Source: Murdochiella vaginalis (lineage in GTDB: Bacteria > Bacillota > Clostridia > Tissierellales > Peptoniphilaceae). Taken from it: a DNA stretch of 64,000 nucleotides. Below the pieces are notes generated by a model that saw nothing but the letters and a program-made list of their open reading frames with translations, ran no database searches and was not told the DNA's origin. A program made the translations under genes and the position numbers. The DNA is taken from NCBI RefSeq assembly GCF_900119705.1, contig NZ_LT632322.1, positions 124,001 to 188,000 of the forward strand, in the 5' to 3' direction. Positions 18,725-26,927 of this stretch are shown here, piece after piece; position 1 is the first letter of the stretch, and every line of letters begins with the position of its first letter.

Positions 18725-19249
18725 TTACGCATTCAGAATTTCGATCTGACAGGCTTTCATGGCTTCCAGCGCCGTTTGGTGCGATTCCGGCGTAACGCCG
18801 GCACACCCCCTTGCATCCACCTTGATCGGAATTTCCGGAAAAAAGGCTTTGATGAGCAGCGCATTGGAGATAACGCAAATATCGGTATCCAATCCCAAAA
18901 GCGTAATGGAGGAGATCCGTTCCCGATCATCCAAATCCGAAAGAATGGCCGGTAGCGAAGCCGCACCGAAGGTGACCTTGTCGATGGGCTCTGTCTGACG
19001 AAGTGCTTCCAGTGCCGGATGAATCTTCCACCCGGAGGTGCCGCGAACGCAATGGGCAACCGGAAGATTTCGGCCTTCCTGTGTTTCCAGATAATTCTCG
19101 CGATGCGTGTCGCGGGTAAAAAGAACACAGCCCTGAAAGTCTTTCACGCGCTCCACCACATAGGGAACAACCGCCTGTGCGGCCGCCGAACCCAGAGCAC
19201 CGTCAATAAAATCGTTTTGCATATCAATTACCAAGAGAATATCTTGCAT
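18725..19249 (-). CDS. Isochorismatase-family cysteine hydrolase, nicotinamidase-like
   Basis: A 174-residue hydrolase with the family triad Asp9 (LVIDMQNDF), Lys91 (IDKVTFGA) and Cys125 (LDTDICVIS). The metal-site residues Asp47 and His49 lie in TRDTHRENY, and LPVAHCVRGTSGW follows as in nicotinamidases. PncA-type enzymes deamidate nicotinamide to nicotinate for NAD salvage. Substrate specificity in this family is hard to predict, so the product is given at the family level. AAAGGATG precedes ATG 19249. It is the first gene of a pair with the antiporter. Confidence 0.86.
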   Translation of the reverse strand: MQDILLVIDMQNDFIDGALGSAAAQAVVPYVVERVKDFQGCVLFTRDTHRENYLETQEGRNLPVAHCVRGTSGWKIHPALEALRQTEPIDKVTFGAASLPAILSDLDDRERISSITLLGLDTDICVISNALLIKAFFPEIPIKVDARGCAGVTPESHQTALEAMKACQIEILNA

Positions 19250-19311
19250 TGCTCATCCTTTTCTACGGTATCCTTTGTACCGAACATGCCCTATTTCCCA
19301 CAAAGAACGAA

Positions 19312-19329
19312 GCGCTCCCTGCAGAGCGC
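19312..19329 (-). terminator. Weak hairpin terminator after the hemolysin III gene
   Basis: GCGCTC and GAGCGC form a 6-bp stem with a 6-base loop. On the minus strand it is followed by TTCGTTCTTTG, a T-rich but interrupted tail. Confidence 0.45.
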
Positions 19330-19376
19330 ACATCCTATTGCCTCACAAATCCCATTTTCTCGCAAATTTTATTTCC

Positions 19377-20057
19377 CTATAAATAGAAATAGTAGCCGCT
19401 AAAATGAACGATGGCTGCCGCCAGAACAAAGAGGTGCCAAACGACATGGTGATATTGCCAACGCTTCATGCGATAAAACACCGTCCCGACAGAGTACAGC
19501 ACGCCCCCGGACAAAACGAGAGCAAAGAGCGGCCATGGTCTTTCCGTCAGAAGAAAGCGCAGAAGAAAAAGGCCCATCCAGCCCATTCCGATATAGAGCA
19601 GCGTGGATATGCCTTTGAGGCGATCATATTGACGAAAAGTCGCCACTTTGAAGATCGTCCCGCCGAGGGCAAGCAGCCAAATAGCAACCAACAAAGCCGT
19701 TCGCTCCCACCCCTGCATCAGCAAGAGAATGGGCGGCGTAAAACTTCCTGCGATGAAAAGGAAGATGCTGACATGATCAAAAATACGAAGCACCATCTTG
19801 ACACGCGGAAGGGACACCGCATGATACAGCGTGCTCGCCAGAAAAAGAAAGAAGAAACAGCCGCCATAAATGGCATAGGCAACGACACCAACAAGTTTCC
19901 CCGCCCTTACAGCGCGGATGAGCAACAAAACTAAAAAGAGGAGGCCCATCACGATGCCTAACGCATGCGTTATCGCGTTCCACGGTTCCATTTTCTTTTC
20001 TTCCGAAGAAAGGGTCGGTGCAGAAGGTGTTTGTTGACGATTGGAAAAAGTGGTCAT
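19377..20057 (-). CDS. Hemolysin III family (PAQR) membrane protein
   Basis: A 226-residue protein with about seven transmembrane segments after a hydrophilic N-terminus of some 35 residues. The family's conserved polar positions are visible: WNAITHALG at the start, STLYHAVS in the middle, and HHVVWHLFVL near the end, where the His residues would bind metal. PAQR/YqfA-like proteins are linked to membrane-lipid homeostasis; the hemolysin name is historical. ATG 20057 is preceded by AAGGAAATGCG. A TATAAT hexamer on the minus strand (20086-20091) is a likely -10 box. Confidence 0.88.
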   Translation of the reverse strand: MTTFSNRQQTPSAPTLSSEEKKMEPWNAITHALGIVMGLLFLVLLLIRAVRAGKLVGVVAYAIYGGCFFFLFLASTLYHAVSLPRVKMVLRIFDHVSIFLFIAGSFTPPILLLMQGWERTALLVAIWLLALGGTIFKVATFRQYDRLKGISTLLYIGMGWMGLFLLRFLLTERPWPLFALVLSGGVLYSVGTVFYRMKRWQYHHVVWHLFVLAAAIVHFSGYYFYL

Positions 20058-20135
20058 CGCATTTCCTTTCTGAATTGCCAACCCAATTATAGCGTAGCGA
20101 GGAAAAAAGTGTTACCATGGGAATGTCCTCGTCGT

Positions 20136-20206
20136 GCGGCTGTAGTTCAATGGTAGAACACCGGCTTCCCAAGCCGGATGCGCGGGTTCGATTCCCGTCA
20201 GCCGCT
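20136..20206 (+). tRNA. tRNA-Gly(CCC)
   Basis: A full cloverleaf: acceptor GCGGCTG pairs with CAGCCGC, the D-arm has AGTTCAATGGTAGAAC, the anticodon stem CCGGC/GCCGG holds loop TTCCCAA with anticodon CCC, and the T-arm has GGGTTCGATTCCC. The discriminator is T and CCA is not encoded. A run of six T follows directly, likely ending the transcript. Confidence 0.97.
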
Positions 20207-20232
20207 TTTTTATACGTTTTTTGTCCTTCATA

Positions 20233-20273
20233 AAAAGCGGCGCTCCTTCACGCCTTTCCGTGGAGGAGCGCCG
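20233..20273 (-). terminator. Terminator of the SPFH/small-protein transcript
   Basis: A 14- to 15-bp stem (CGGCGCTCCT with AGGAGCGCCG, extended by CACG/CGTG) with a 6-base loop. On the minus strand it ends in CTTTTTATG, 25 bp after the small-protein stop. The other strand has only a weak T tract. Confidence 0.85.
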
Positions 20274-20297
20274 TTCTTTGCAAAAGCGAGAGGCATC

Positions 20298-20504
20298 TTA
20301 CTTATTCTTCTTCTGACCGCTCAATTTTTCTGCTTTTTCCGCTTTCTCTTTTTCCGTTGCTCCCTCTTCATGCATCTCAATCGGCTTTTCGTCGTTGATA
20401 GCATGGTTGATGTAGAAGTCGGTATTGCGTTCGTTGCGATTCATCTGGTTGTTATTGGCTTCCATCGCCTCATCATTCATTTGATCAATTTTTTTGTTGT
20501 CCAT
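20298..20504 (-). CDS. Small hydrophilic protein of unknown function
   Basis: A 68-residue, highly charged protein rich in Asn, Glu and Lys, with no hydrophobic segment and no motif I recognise. The first half is Asn/Met/Asp-rich (NNNQMNRNERN) and the second half is a Lys/Glu helix-prone tail ending in GQKKNK. It is likely real because GAAAGGAT lies 6 bases before ATG 20504, a good terminator follows its stop, and it lies 120 bp downstream of the SPFH gene on the same strand. No function can be given. Confidence 0.6.
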   Translation of the reverse strand: MDNKKIDQMNDEAMEANNNQMNRNERNTDFYINHAINDEKPIEMHEEGATEKEKAEKAEKLSGQKKNK

Positions 20505-20623
20505 AACAGATCCTTTCTATTCCGATGTTCTTGTCCCTATGTCTCCTGCATTCCGCTTCTTTTACGTACCGCTTCCCTTGGATCCCGCTTCTCCACCATC
20601 CCACTTTCGTGAATCGGCGTACC

Positions 20624-21967
20624 TTACAATTCGTCAGGCGTCGGCGTCTCGGCCGGAGGTTCCAATTTTTGTCCGCACTCGGGACAAAAACGGGCTTTTT
20701 CCGTTACCGGATGACCGCATTTCGGGCATTTCGAAGAGTTGTCCGGCTTTTTCGTGCCGCACTCCGTACAGAATTTGCCACTATTTTGCGTCCCGCATTG
20801 TGGGCAAGTCCAAGAAGCAGAAGCTGTCGCTGCACCGGTCGCTGCACCAACAACAGTGGTCTCTACGCCAGCATTCCCCTGAACCGCTGACGGATCCGTA
20901 TTTCCCGTTGAAGGTGTCGCGGGAACAGGCGCTGCAGCTTCTTTTCCCTGACCCGCTTGCTGCTGACGAATCTGCTCCGCATTATTCTGCGAGAAGGTAC
21001 CGAAGCCGCCGCCGATAGTCGACATACCTACGCCCATGCCGAAGAAACCCTGACCGGCGCCGGCCTCGTTGCTGCCGGCGGATTCGAGGCCTCTGGCAAT
21101 AGAGCCCTGCACATAGCCTTCGCGAATGGAGGCGTCGGAAAGCATGGCACCCTGGTTTCGCATGTTGATGAGCTTCTGCGATTCTTCATCATACGAAATC
21201 GAGGCGATGGCAACGGATTCCACCTGGAAGCCGCGCAATGCCTGCCATTTTTCATCCAATACGTCCTGCATGTATTCCGCCAGCTGATCGCCACGGGAAA
21301 GCACAAACGAAATGCGTTCCCCATCCGCACTCATCTTGTTAAGTGCCGTCTGAAAGGCGGTAAGAAACTCATTGCGATACTGTTCGCTCATGTCAGCGAC
21401 ATCAATGCTGGAATCCGCGTCATGATCCGCCACCTGAATATAGAATTTCAGCGGATCCGTGATGCGAATGGTATAGGAACCATGTGCGCGCAGGAACAAC
21501 TCGGCATTATAGAAATTATCGTAATAATTGACCGGCGCCGGCGTACCAAATTTCAAGCCGCGCACTTCCTGCATATTCAGGAAATACGTCGTTTGCTTAT
21601 ACGGCGTCGACCCGGAGAAACGCACACGATTAAAGGTTTCCTTCAACGAATCACCCAGTTCGCCGTTGAAGAGCGAGGGCATCGACGAATTATCCACTTT
21701 GAAATAGCCGGCCTCACCGGAATAATCGATGACTTTTCCGCCATCCACAAGAAGCATGAACTGGCCTTCCTTGACCTGGATGAGCGAACCATTGGAAATG
21801 GTATCGGCTGTTCCCTTCTTGTTGCTGTTGCGCGGATCATTTTTACGGACGACAACGCCCGGCGCCGTGATGGTGGTTGGCCCCATGTAGTCCGATTCAT
21901 AGACCTCCAGCCATTCATCGCCCAAGCCGCCGCCGATTGCACTGGTAATCGCGCGAATAATGCCCAT
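20624..21967 (-). CDS. SPFH-domain protein with C-terminal zinc ribbons (YdjI-like)
   Basis: A 447-residue protein. The N-terminal part (about 1-280) is an SPFH/virion-core-like domain starting MGIIRAITSAIGG and including GSLIQVKEGQFMLLVDGG, as in B. subtilis YdjI. A Gly/Gln-rich linker (about 290-380) follows. The C-terminus has three CxxC-type knuckle pairs (CPQCG, CTECG, CPKCG, CPECG) forming double zinc ribbons. There is no signal peptide or clear membrane segment. SPFH proteins assemble as scaffolds at membranes. AAGGAGG precedes ATG 21967. It lies downstream of a two-TM protein and upstream of the small 68-residue protein. A second SPFH gene at 36516 lacks the zinc ribbon. Confidence 0.82.
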   Translation of the reverse strand: MGIIRAITSAIGGGLGDEWLEVYESDYMGPTTITAPGVVVRKNDPRNSNKKGTADTISNGSLIQVKEGQFMLLVDGGKVIDYSGEAGYFKVDNSSMPSLFNGELGDSLKETFNRVRFSGSTPYKQTTYFLNMQEVRGLKFGTPAPVNYYDNFYNAELFLRAHGSYTIRITDPLKFYIQVADHDADSSIDVADMSEQYRNEFLTAFQTALNKMSADGERISFVLSRGDQLAEYMQDVLDEKWQALRGFQVESVAIASISYDEESQKLINMRNQGAMLSDASIREGYVQGSIARGLESAGSNEAGAGQGFFGMGVGMSTIGGGFGTFSQNNAEQIRQQQAGQGKEAAAPVPATPSTGNTDPSAVQGNAGVETTVVGAATGAATASASWTCPQCGTQNSGKFCTECGTKKPDNSSKCPKCGHPVTEKARFCPECGQKLEPPAETPTPDEL

Positions 21968-22136
21968 TCCTGCCTCCTTCGTTCGATGTGTTCTTTAGCG
22001 TAAATCGCGTGTCTTCTTCGTATGAAGTCTTCGGGCGGTATTCGTTTCGAACCACGATAGGTCCGCCCACGTTTTGACGCCCATCTGTCGGCATCAATGT
22101 TTCACACCCAAATTTACTATACCCGAAGTATTTATC

Positions 22137-22649
22137 TTATTTCTTCGTCGAACGATTTTTACCATATTTTTCCCGGATCTTTTCTTTGAACTCGGCGCCA
22201 TTGTAGACTTTGACGTCCGGGCGGTACTTTTCTGCCAAGCGGACAATGCGTTTGCGCTCGGATGTCGGAAACATCGCGCGCATCGTAACGTCACCGCGGG
22301 TAAAATAGAGCATCGTCGTTTCCGGATGATCCTCCAATTTTTCGTAGGTAACGGTGTCAATCTCTTCCCACGGAGTCACGCGATGATTGGACAGGATGTA
22401 CATGTTCGAAAACTGCTCAAAGCCCCGGCCGGTCACCGCCGCATAACGCTTTGTGGTCACCGCGAGCAGCACAAGCACGCCGAGCACCAAAGAAATCCGA
22501 TATTTCGTAAAGACCCCCAAGCCAATGCAAAAAAACACCAGCAAAAAGGCATACGGCATCACCCATTTCTTACGAGAATAGAGTTGTCTCATCTCGATTG
22601 CCTCGTGGTCACGACGCCACGGACGATCTTTTTCTAAAAACGACTTCAT
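22137..22649 (-). CDS. Two-TM membrane protein of unknown function
   Basis: A 170-residue protein with two adjacent hydrophobic segments (about 30-47 and 51-68), then a cytoplasmic-looking domain of about 100 residues with beta-rich segments (NMYILSNHRVTPWEEIDTV, TTMLYFTRGDVTMRAMF). That layout resembles membrane-anchored PH-like domain proteins, but I cannot confirm this by eye. The C-terminus is basic. AGAAGGGAT lies 8-9 bases before ATG 22649. A 169-bp gap separates it from the SPFH gene on the same strand, and a linked envelope role is only a guess. Confidence 0.6.
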   Translation of the reverse strand: MKSFLEKDRPWRRDHEAIEMRQLYSRKKWVMPYAFLLVFFCIGLGVFTKYRISLVLGVLVLLAVTTKRYAAVTGRGFEQFSNMYILSNHRVTPWEEIDTVTYEKLEDHPETTMLYFTRGDVTMRAMFPTSERKRIVRLAEKYRPDVKVYNGAEFKEKIREKYGKNRSTKK

Positions 22650-22690
22650 TTCGATGATCCCTTCTTTTGTTACAGATTCGCCCTTCGTAG

Positions 22691-22751
22691 AATGCGAAGG
22701 CGCGCCATGCTGTCAGCCTTAACGGCTCGGCACCAGGCGCGCCCTTGCATT
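22691..22751. repeat. Large imperfect inverted repeat downstream of nhaC
   Basis: Arms AATGCGAAGGCGCGCC and GGCGCGCCCTTGCATT pair over 16 positions with two mismatches, with a further inner GCC/GGC stem. On the minus strand it lies 55 bp past the nhaC stop, with no T-run after it, so it may be an mRNA 3'-end stabiliser or a REP-like element rather than a classical terminator. Confidence 0.55.
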
Positions 22752-22805
22752 TCTGTTCAAGATCTCCTCAAGAGAGTACGAATCTATTCAGGAGAGGAGT
22801 ATTCC

Positions 22806-24341
22806 TTATTTTACGCGCGGAGCACGGCCAGCCTGGCGCATTTCTTCCAGCGCCTTGAGAGCTTTAGCATGTGCTTCTTCCGGTGCTTTCGCGACTTTGC
22901 CCTGACGGGTATGACCAAACAGGTTCGTGAAGGAACCGTCTGCCCAGAAAATGTTACGGCCAAAGAGCGAGGTGACCACAGCATAAATCGGGTTCAGCAG
23001 GTTGACGAACGCAAACGGGAAGTAGTAAAGCGGGTTTACGCCCAAGGTTCTCATCTGATACGCGCCGCAAGCCGTCCACGGGAACATAACAGCCCAAAGC
23101 GTACCGGCATCTTCCAACGTTCTCGAGAGCATGTTACGGCCTAAGCCGAGTTCATCATATTTATCAGCATAAAGCGGGGCCGGAACACCAATGCCCAAGA
23201 ACTGGTCGCACATAGCGGCGTCGCAGAAAATCGAGGTGGCCATCGTGGTGAAGAGTAGGCCGGGGATGCTGTTGATTCTCTTCTTCAGCTTACCGAACAG
23301 ACGCTCCACAATGCCGCAGCGCTCCAGAGCGCCACCGAAAGCAACCGCCAAAAGAATCAGGTTAACTGTCCACATCTGGTTGTTCATACCACCCTTTGCG
23401 AGCGCCTTGTCCAGGAACTCATTTCCGGTCTCAATGGTCGGGCCGTAGTGCAGGACGGAGAAGATGTTGCCCAGGGTGTCGCCGCCTTGGAAAATGAGAG
23501 CGAAGAGAACGCCGGTGGCAACGGAAATCAACACGCCGGGGAGTCCCGGGATCCGCAGTAAGCAAACCGCGATGATGACGAGAATCGGCAGCATAACCAG
23601 CGGGTTGGTGTTGAAGTGTTCGGCAATCGCCGTACGAATGCCTTCTGCAATCGAAGGATCATAGCCAGCAACCGAGCCGCTGGAGAAACCGATGAGGGTG
23701 TAAAGAATCAACGAAATAAGAAGTACCGGGAACGTGGTGGAAACCATAGCCGTAACGTGGTCAAACAGACCTGTCTCGGCAACGCCGGCAGCGAGGTTCG
23801 TCGTGTCCGACAACGGAGAGAATTTATCACCGACATACGCGCCGGAGATAACCATACCGGCGGTGATGGCCGGATTCATGCCTAAGCCTTCGCCGATGGT
23901 CATAAACGCAATACCGATGGTGGCGGTGGCGGTCCAAGAGGAGCCACAGGCCAAGCCGACGATGGAGACGAGGACGCAGCCTACCGGAAGGAAGAATTGC
24001 GGCGTCAAAAGATCCAAGCCGTAATAGATAACCGTAGGAATGGTGCCCGACATCATGAAGGACGAAACCAAAAGGCCGACGGTCAACAGGATCAAGATCG
24101 CTTCCAGCGTGGCGTCAATACGGTTCATAATGCCTTCCAACATATCTTGGAAAGTGTGACCACAAATAAATCCGATAATGCAAGTGACAACCAAAGCAAC
24201 AACCAGGGGCATGTGTGCCGCGTCATACTGTTCGTCACTGAAGGCAAAAACATAAACCATCAAGCCGACCATGACGAGAATCGGGATAATTGCCTCAAAA
24301 ACGCTTGGCAACCGCACTTCCCGTTTTGTAGTGGTGCTCAT
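22806..24341 (-). CDS. nhaC: NhaC family antiporter next to hutU
   Basis: A 511-residue membrane protein with about twelve transmembrane segments. NhaC signature sequences include CGSSWTATATIGIAF and GDKFSPLSDTTNLA. Known NhaC members exchange Na+ for H+; some relatives exchange amino-acid-related substrates. AAAGGAGTGCTT precedes ATG 24341; a GTG two codons earlier overlaps that site. It lies downstream of hutU on the same strand, with its own -10/-35-like promoter and a structured leader in the 223-bp gap. The C-terminal 25 residues are hydrophilic and Ala/Glu/Arg-rich. The association suggests a link to histidine metabolism, either substrate import or pH and ion balance during deamination. 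That is inference. Confidence 0.88.
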   Translation of the reverse strand: MSTTTKREVRLPSVFEAIIPILVMVGLMVYVFAFSDEQYDAAHMPLVVALVVTCIIGFICGHTFQDMLEGIMNRIDATLEAILILLTVGLLVSSFMMSGTIPTVIYYGLDLLTPQFFLPVGCVLVSIVGLACGSSWTATATIGIAFMTIGEGLGMNPAITAGMVISGAYVGDKFSPLSDTTNLAAGVAETGLFDHVTAMVSTTFPVLLISLILYTLIGFSSGSVAGYDPSIAEGIRTAIAEHFNTNPLVMLPILVIIAVCLLRIPGLPGVLISVATGVLFALIFQGGDTLGNIFSVLHYGPTIETGNEFLDKALAKGGMNNQMWTVNLILLAVAFGGALERCGIVERLFGKLKKRINSIPGLLFTTMATSIFCDAAMCDQFLGIGVPAPLYADKYDELGLGRNMLSRTLEDAGTLWAVMFPWTACGAYQMRTLGVNPLYYFPFAFVNLLNPIYAVVTSLFGRNIFWADGSFTNLFGHTRQGKVAKAPEEAHAKALKALEEMRQAGRAPRVK

Positions 24342-24552
24342 AAGCACTCCTTTCTTTTTCCCCGCAGGGATTTTTGGAATCGTTTGCGAACGTTTTCCAC
24401 GTACGTTTACGATTTCCGTTGCTGAGGCAACGCCTCTCCGCTGCCAATTGGTAGCGGAGTCCGCCCCGCAAACGCGAGGCGGTTTGTCGCTGACCTACTC
24501 ATTTATTCCTCAACAAGAAGGATTATATCGTGAAAAAGGAAACTTTTGGCAA
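24342..24552 (-). promoter_or_regulatory. Promoter and structured leader of nhaC
   Basis: On the minus strand a perfect TATAAT is at 24522-24527 with TTGCCA at 24547-24552, spacer 19 bp. The predicted transcript begins near 24515 and gives a leader of about 170 nt with three strong hairpins: 24461-24482 (CCGCC/GGCGG with CGC/GCG inside), 24436-24459 (CTCCGCT/AGCGGAG enclosing CCAATTGG) and 24417-24432 (CGTTGC/GCAACG). Bases 24424-24428 (GAGGC) can instead pair with 24432-24436 (GCCTC), competing with the third and touching the second hairpin. No known riboswitch class is recognised. Confidence 0.5.
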
Positions 24553-24564
24553 AAGCGGTGGCAC

Positions 24565-26586
24565 TTAGAACAGTTTCGCGACCGCAGCTTTCACTTTTTC
24601 CTCATCAGCAAGATACGGAATGGTAATGTGGGCATCCGGATGTTTCTTATTGAACGCTACGGCAACTTCCATGGCATGTTCGTTGCGTGCCCAGTTACGG
24701 CGGGCAACGCCACCAATAACATCCCAAGAGAGCGAGAGACGAATGATTTCATCGACGCGATCGGAACCGTCCAAAACGAGGCCGAAACCACCGTTGATCG
24801 CTTTGCCGATGCCGACGCCGCCGCCATTATGCAGAGCGATCAAGCTCATGCCGCGCGCAGCGTTTCCAGCGTACGTCTGAATCGCCATATCGGCGCAAAC
24901 CTTGGATCCGTCGTAGATGTTTGAAGTCTCACGGAACGGCGAGTCGGTGCCGGAGACGTCATGATGGTCACGACCGATCATGACAGGGCCGATCTTGCCT
25001 TCACGAACCAGTTTGTTGAAGGCCAACGCGATATTCACACGACCTTCTTCATCCTGATAAAGGATGCGGGCCTGCGTACCGACAACGAGTTTGTTCTCTT
25101 CGGCATCGCGAATCCAGTTGTAGTTGTCGCGATCCTGATAGCGGCGATTCGGATCAATGGCATCCATCGCAGCATGGTCGGTGGCAACCAGGTCTTCATG
25201 TTTGCCGGAGAGGCATACCCAACGGAAAGGACCATAACCGTAGTCAAACAGCAGCGGTCCCATAATATCTTCTACGTAGCTCGGCCAGATAAAGCCTTCC
25301 TTATCATCCACGCCGTTCTTGGAAATTTCTTTGACGCCGGAATCGTAGATGGCTTTCATGAACGAGTTGCCGTAGTCGAAGAAGTAGGTTCCCTTCTCGG
25401 TGAGCTTTTTGATGATGGCAAAATGACGCGCCAACGTTTTGTCGACCAGTTTAATGAAGCCTTCATGGTCTTCTGCCAGCATGCGGGTGCGTTCTTCAAA
25501 GGAAATGCCTACCGGGCAGTAACCGCCGTCATACACATTGTGGCAGGAGGTCTGGTCGGAGAGCAGATCGATGTGCACGTTGTTTTCGTACATGTATTCC
25601 AACAGATCGACGATATTGCCATGGTAAGCAATGGACATGGCTTCCTTCTTCGCGAGGGATTCCTTTGCCATCTTGACGGCTTCTTCCGGCGTTTCCGCCA
25701 GCTTGGAGATCCATCCTTGCTCCAGTCGTGTCTCAATGCGGCTGATGTCTACTTCGGCGACGATGCCGACCGCATGCGCGATCTCGGCCGCTTTGCCCTG
25801 TGCGCCGCTCATGCCGCCCAAACCGGATGTAACGAAGAGTTTTCCGGACAGATCATCTTCAGCCGATAGGCCCAGCTTCAAGCGTCCGGCATTCAAAATC
25901 GTATTGAACGTGCCGTGGACAATGCCCTGGGGTCCGATGTACATCCAACCGCCGGCTGTCATTTGTCCGTAATTGGTTACGCCCATCTCTTCCGCGATTT
26001 CCCAGTCTTCGTGGTTGTCATATTCACCAATCAATAAACCGTTGGTGATGACCACACGCGGCGAGTTTTTGCGGGATTTGAAGAGTCCCAGCGGATGACC
26101 GGATTCCATGACCAACGTCGTTTCATCCGTCAAATTTTCCAAATATTTTTTGATCAGGCGATACTGCATCCAGTCATGGCAGACGGAGCCGGTTTCACCG
26201 TAGGTAACCAATTCATAAGGATAGAGAGCTACTTCGAAGTCCAAGTTGTTGTCAATCATGACCTGGAAGGCTTTCCCTTCGAGGCATTTTCCCTTGTATT
26301 CGTCAATCGGTTTGCCATAGATGCGGCCTTCCGGACGGAAGCGATAACCGTAGATACGGCCGCGTGTCTTTAATTCTTCCAAAAATTCCGGAATCAATTG
26401 CTCATGGAATTTTTCCGGAATATAACGCAACGCGTTTTTCAGCGCAATCTCCGTTTGCGACTTCGTCAGACGGAAGCCGCGATCCGGCGCGCGCCGAATG
26501 CCCTCTTGAAATTTCGGCATTTCCGGAAGCTCATCCATTTCCAAACGAATGGTCATAGCCTCCTGAATTTGTTTGTTCTCCAACAT
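24565..26586 (-). CDS. hutU: Urocanate hydratase
   Basis: A 673-residue urocanase, the second enzyme of histidine degradation, converting urocanate to 4-imidazolone-5-propionate with tightly bound NAD+. Family blocks are clear: YGQMTAGGWMYIGPQG (about 206-221), SGLGGMSGAQG (254-264) and SCHNVYDGGYCPVGISF around Cys355. It is longer than the approximately 555-residue Pseudomonas enzyme, with extra N- and C-terminal sequence as in many anaerobic Firmicutes. ATG 26586 has AAGGAGG upstream. The frame extends 50 codons further but that section is in the shared control region with no ribosome site. It is divergent from hutI across 341 bp. Confidence 0.96.
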   Translation of the reverse strand: MLENKQIQEAMTIRLEMDELPEMPKFQEGIRRAPDRGFRLTKSQTEIALKNALRYIPEKFHEQLIPEFLEELKTRGRIYGYRFRPEGRIYGKPIDEYKGKCLEGKAFQVMIDNNLDFEVALYPYELVTYGETGSVCHDWMQYRLIKKYLENLTDETTLVMESGHPLGLFKSRKNSPRVVITNGLLIGEYDNHEDWEIAEEMGVTNYGQMTAGGWMYIGPQGIVHGTFNTILNAGRLKLGLSAEDDLSGKLFVTSGLGGMSGAQGKAAEIAHAVGIVAEVDISRIETRLEQGWISKLAETPEEAVKMAKESLAKKEAMSIAYHGNIVDLLEYMYENNVHIDLLSDQTSCHNVYDGGYCPVGISFEERTRMLAEDHEGFIKLVDKTLARHFAIIKKLTEKGTYFFDYGNSFMKAIYDSGVKEISKNGVDDKEGFIWPSYVEDIMGPLLFDYGYGPFRWVCLSGKHEDLVATDHAAMDAIDPNRRYQDRDNYNWIRDAEENKLVVGTQARILYQDEEGRVNIALAFNKLVREGKIGPVMIGRDHHDVSGTDSPFRETSNIYDGSKVCADMAIQTYAGNAARGMSLIALHNGGGVGIGKAINGGFGLVLDGSDRVDEIIRLSLSWDVIGGVARRNWARNEHAMEVAVAFNKKHPDAHITIPYLADEEKVKAAVAKLF

Positions 26587-26927
26587 GTTTTCCTCCTTCA
26601 ATACCCTACCATCCTGCGAAATGGTTTTCATGTGTTGATATGCCCATCCTACGCAACCCTCGTCTCTATACAGTCTATGAATAGAGCGTTTTTCTTGGCA
26701 GCGTCTATTTTGAACCTGCAGGTCTTGAAAACACAAAGTCGTCGTCCTTTTGACGCCTAATAGACAAACTGAGAAAAAGGCGAAATGGGTATATTCGACA
26801 AAAAGCGGAGATTCGCTTCGGTAAAAGAGAAGCGGGAAAACGGCGTCCCTGTTTTCCTACGAACATTAAGTCTGATCACTATGCCCATCTGTTGTAAAGA
26901 ATAGAAAGAAAAATATAAGGAGGAACT
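26587..26927. promoter_or_regulatory. Divergent control region between hutU and hutI
   Basis: A 341-bp gene-free stretch that must hold promoters for hutU leftward and hutI rightward. I see no perfect -10/-35 pair. On the hutI side two hairpins lie in tandem, CGCTTC/GAAGCG at 26814-26834 and GAAAAC/GTTTTC at 26836-26856. A TTTTGACG at about 26748 and TTCGACAA at about 26794 recur as 8-mers in the hutH/regulator gap (about 54348 on the minus strand and 54482), which could be chance or shared sites. Confidence 0.5.

Noticed and set aside
20136-20206. Integration site of a mobile element at tRNA-Gly
   Set aside because: No integrase, no duplicated tRNA end and no change in gene type were seen on either side.
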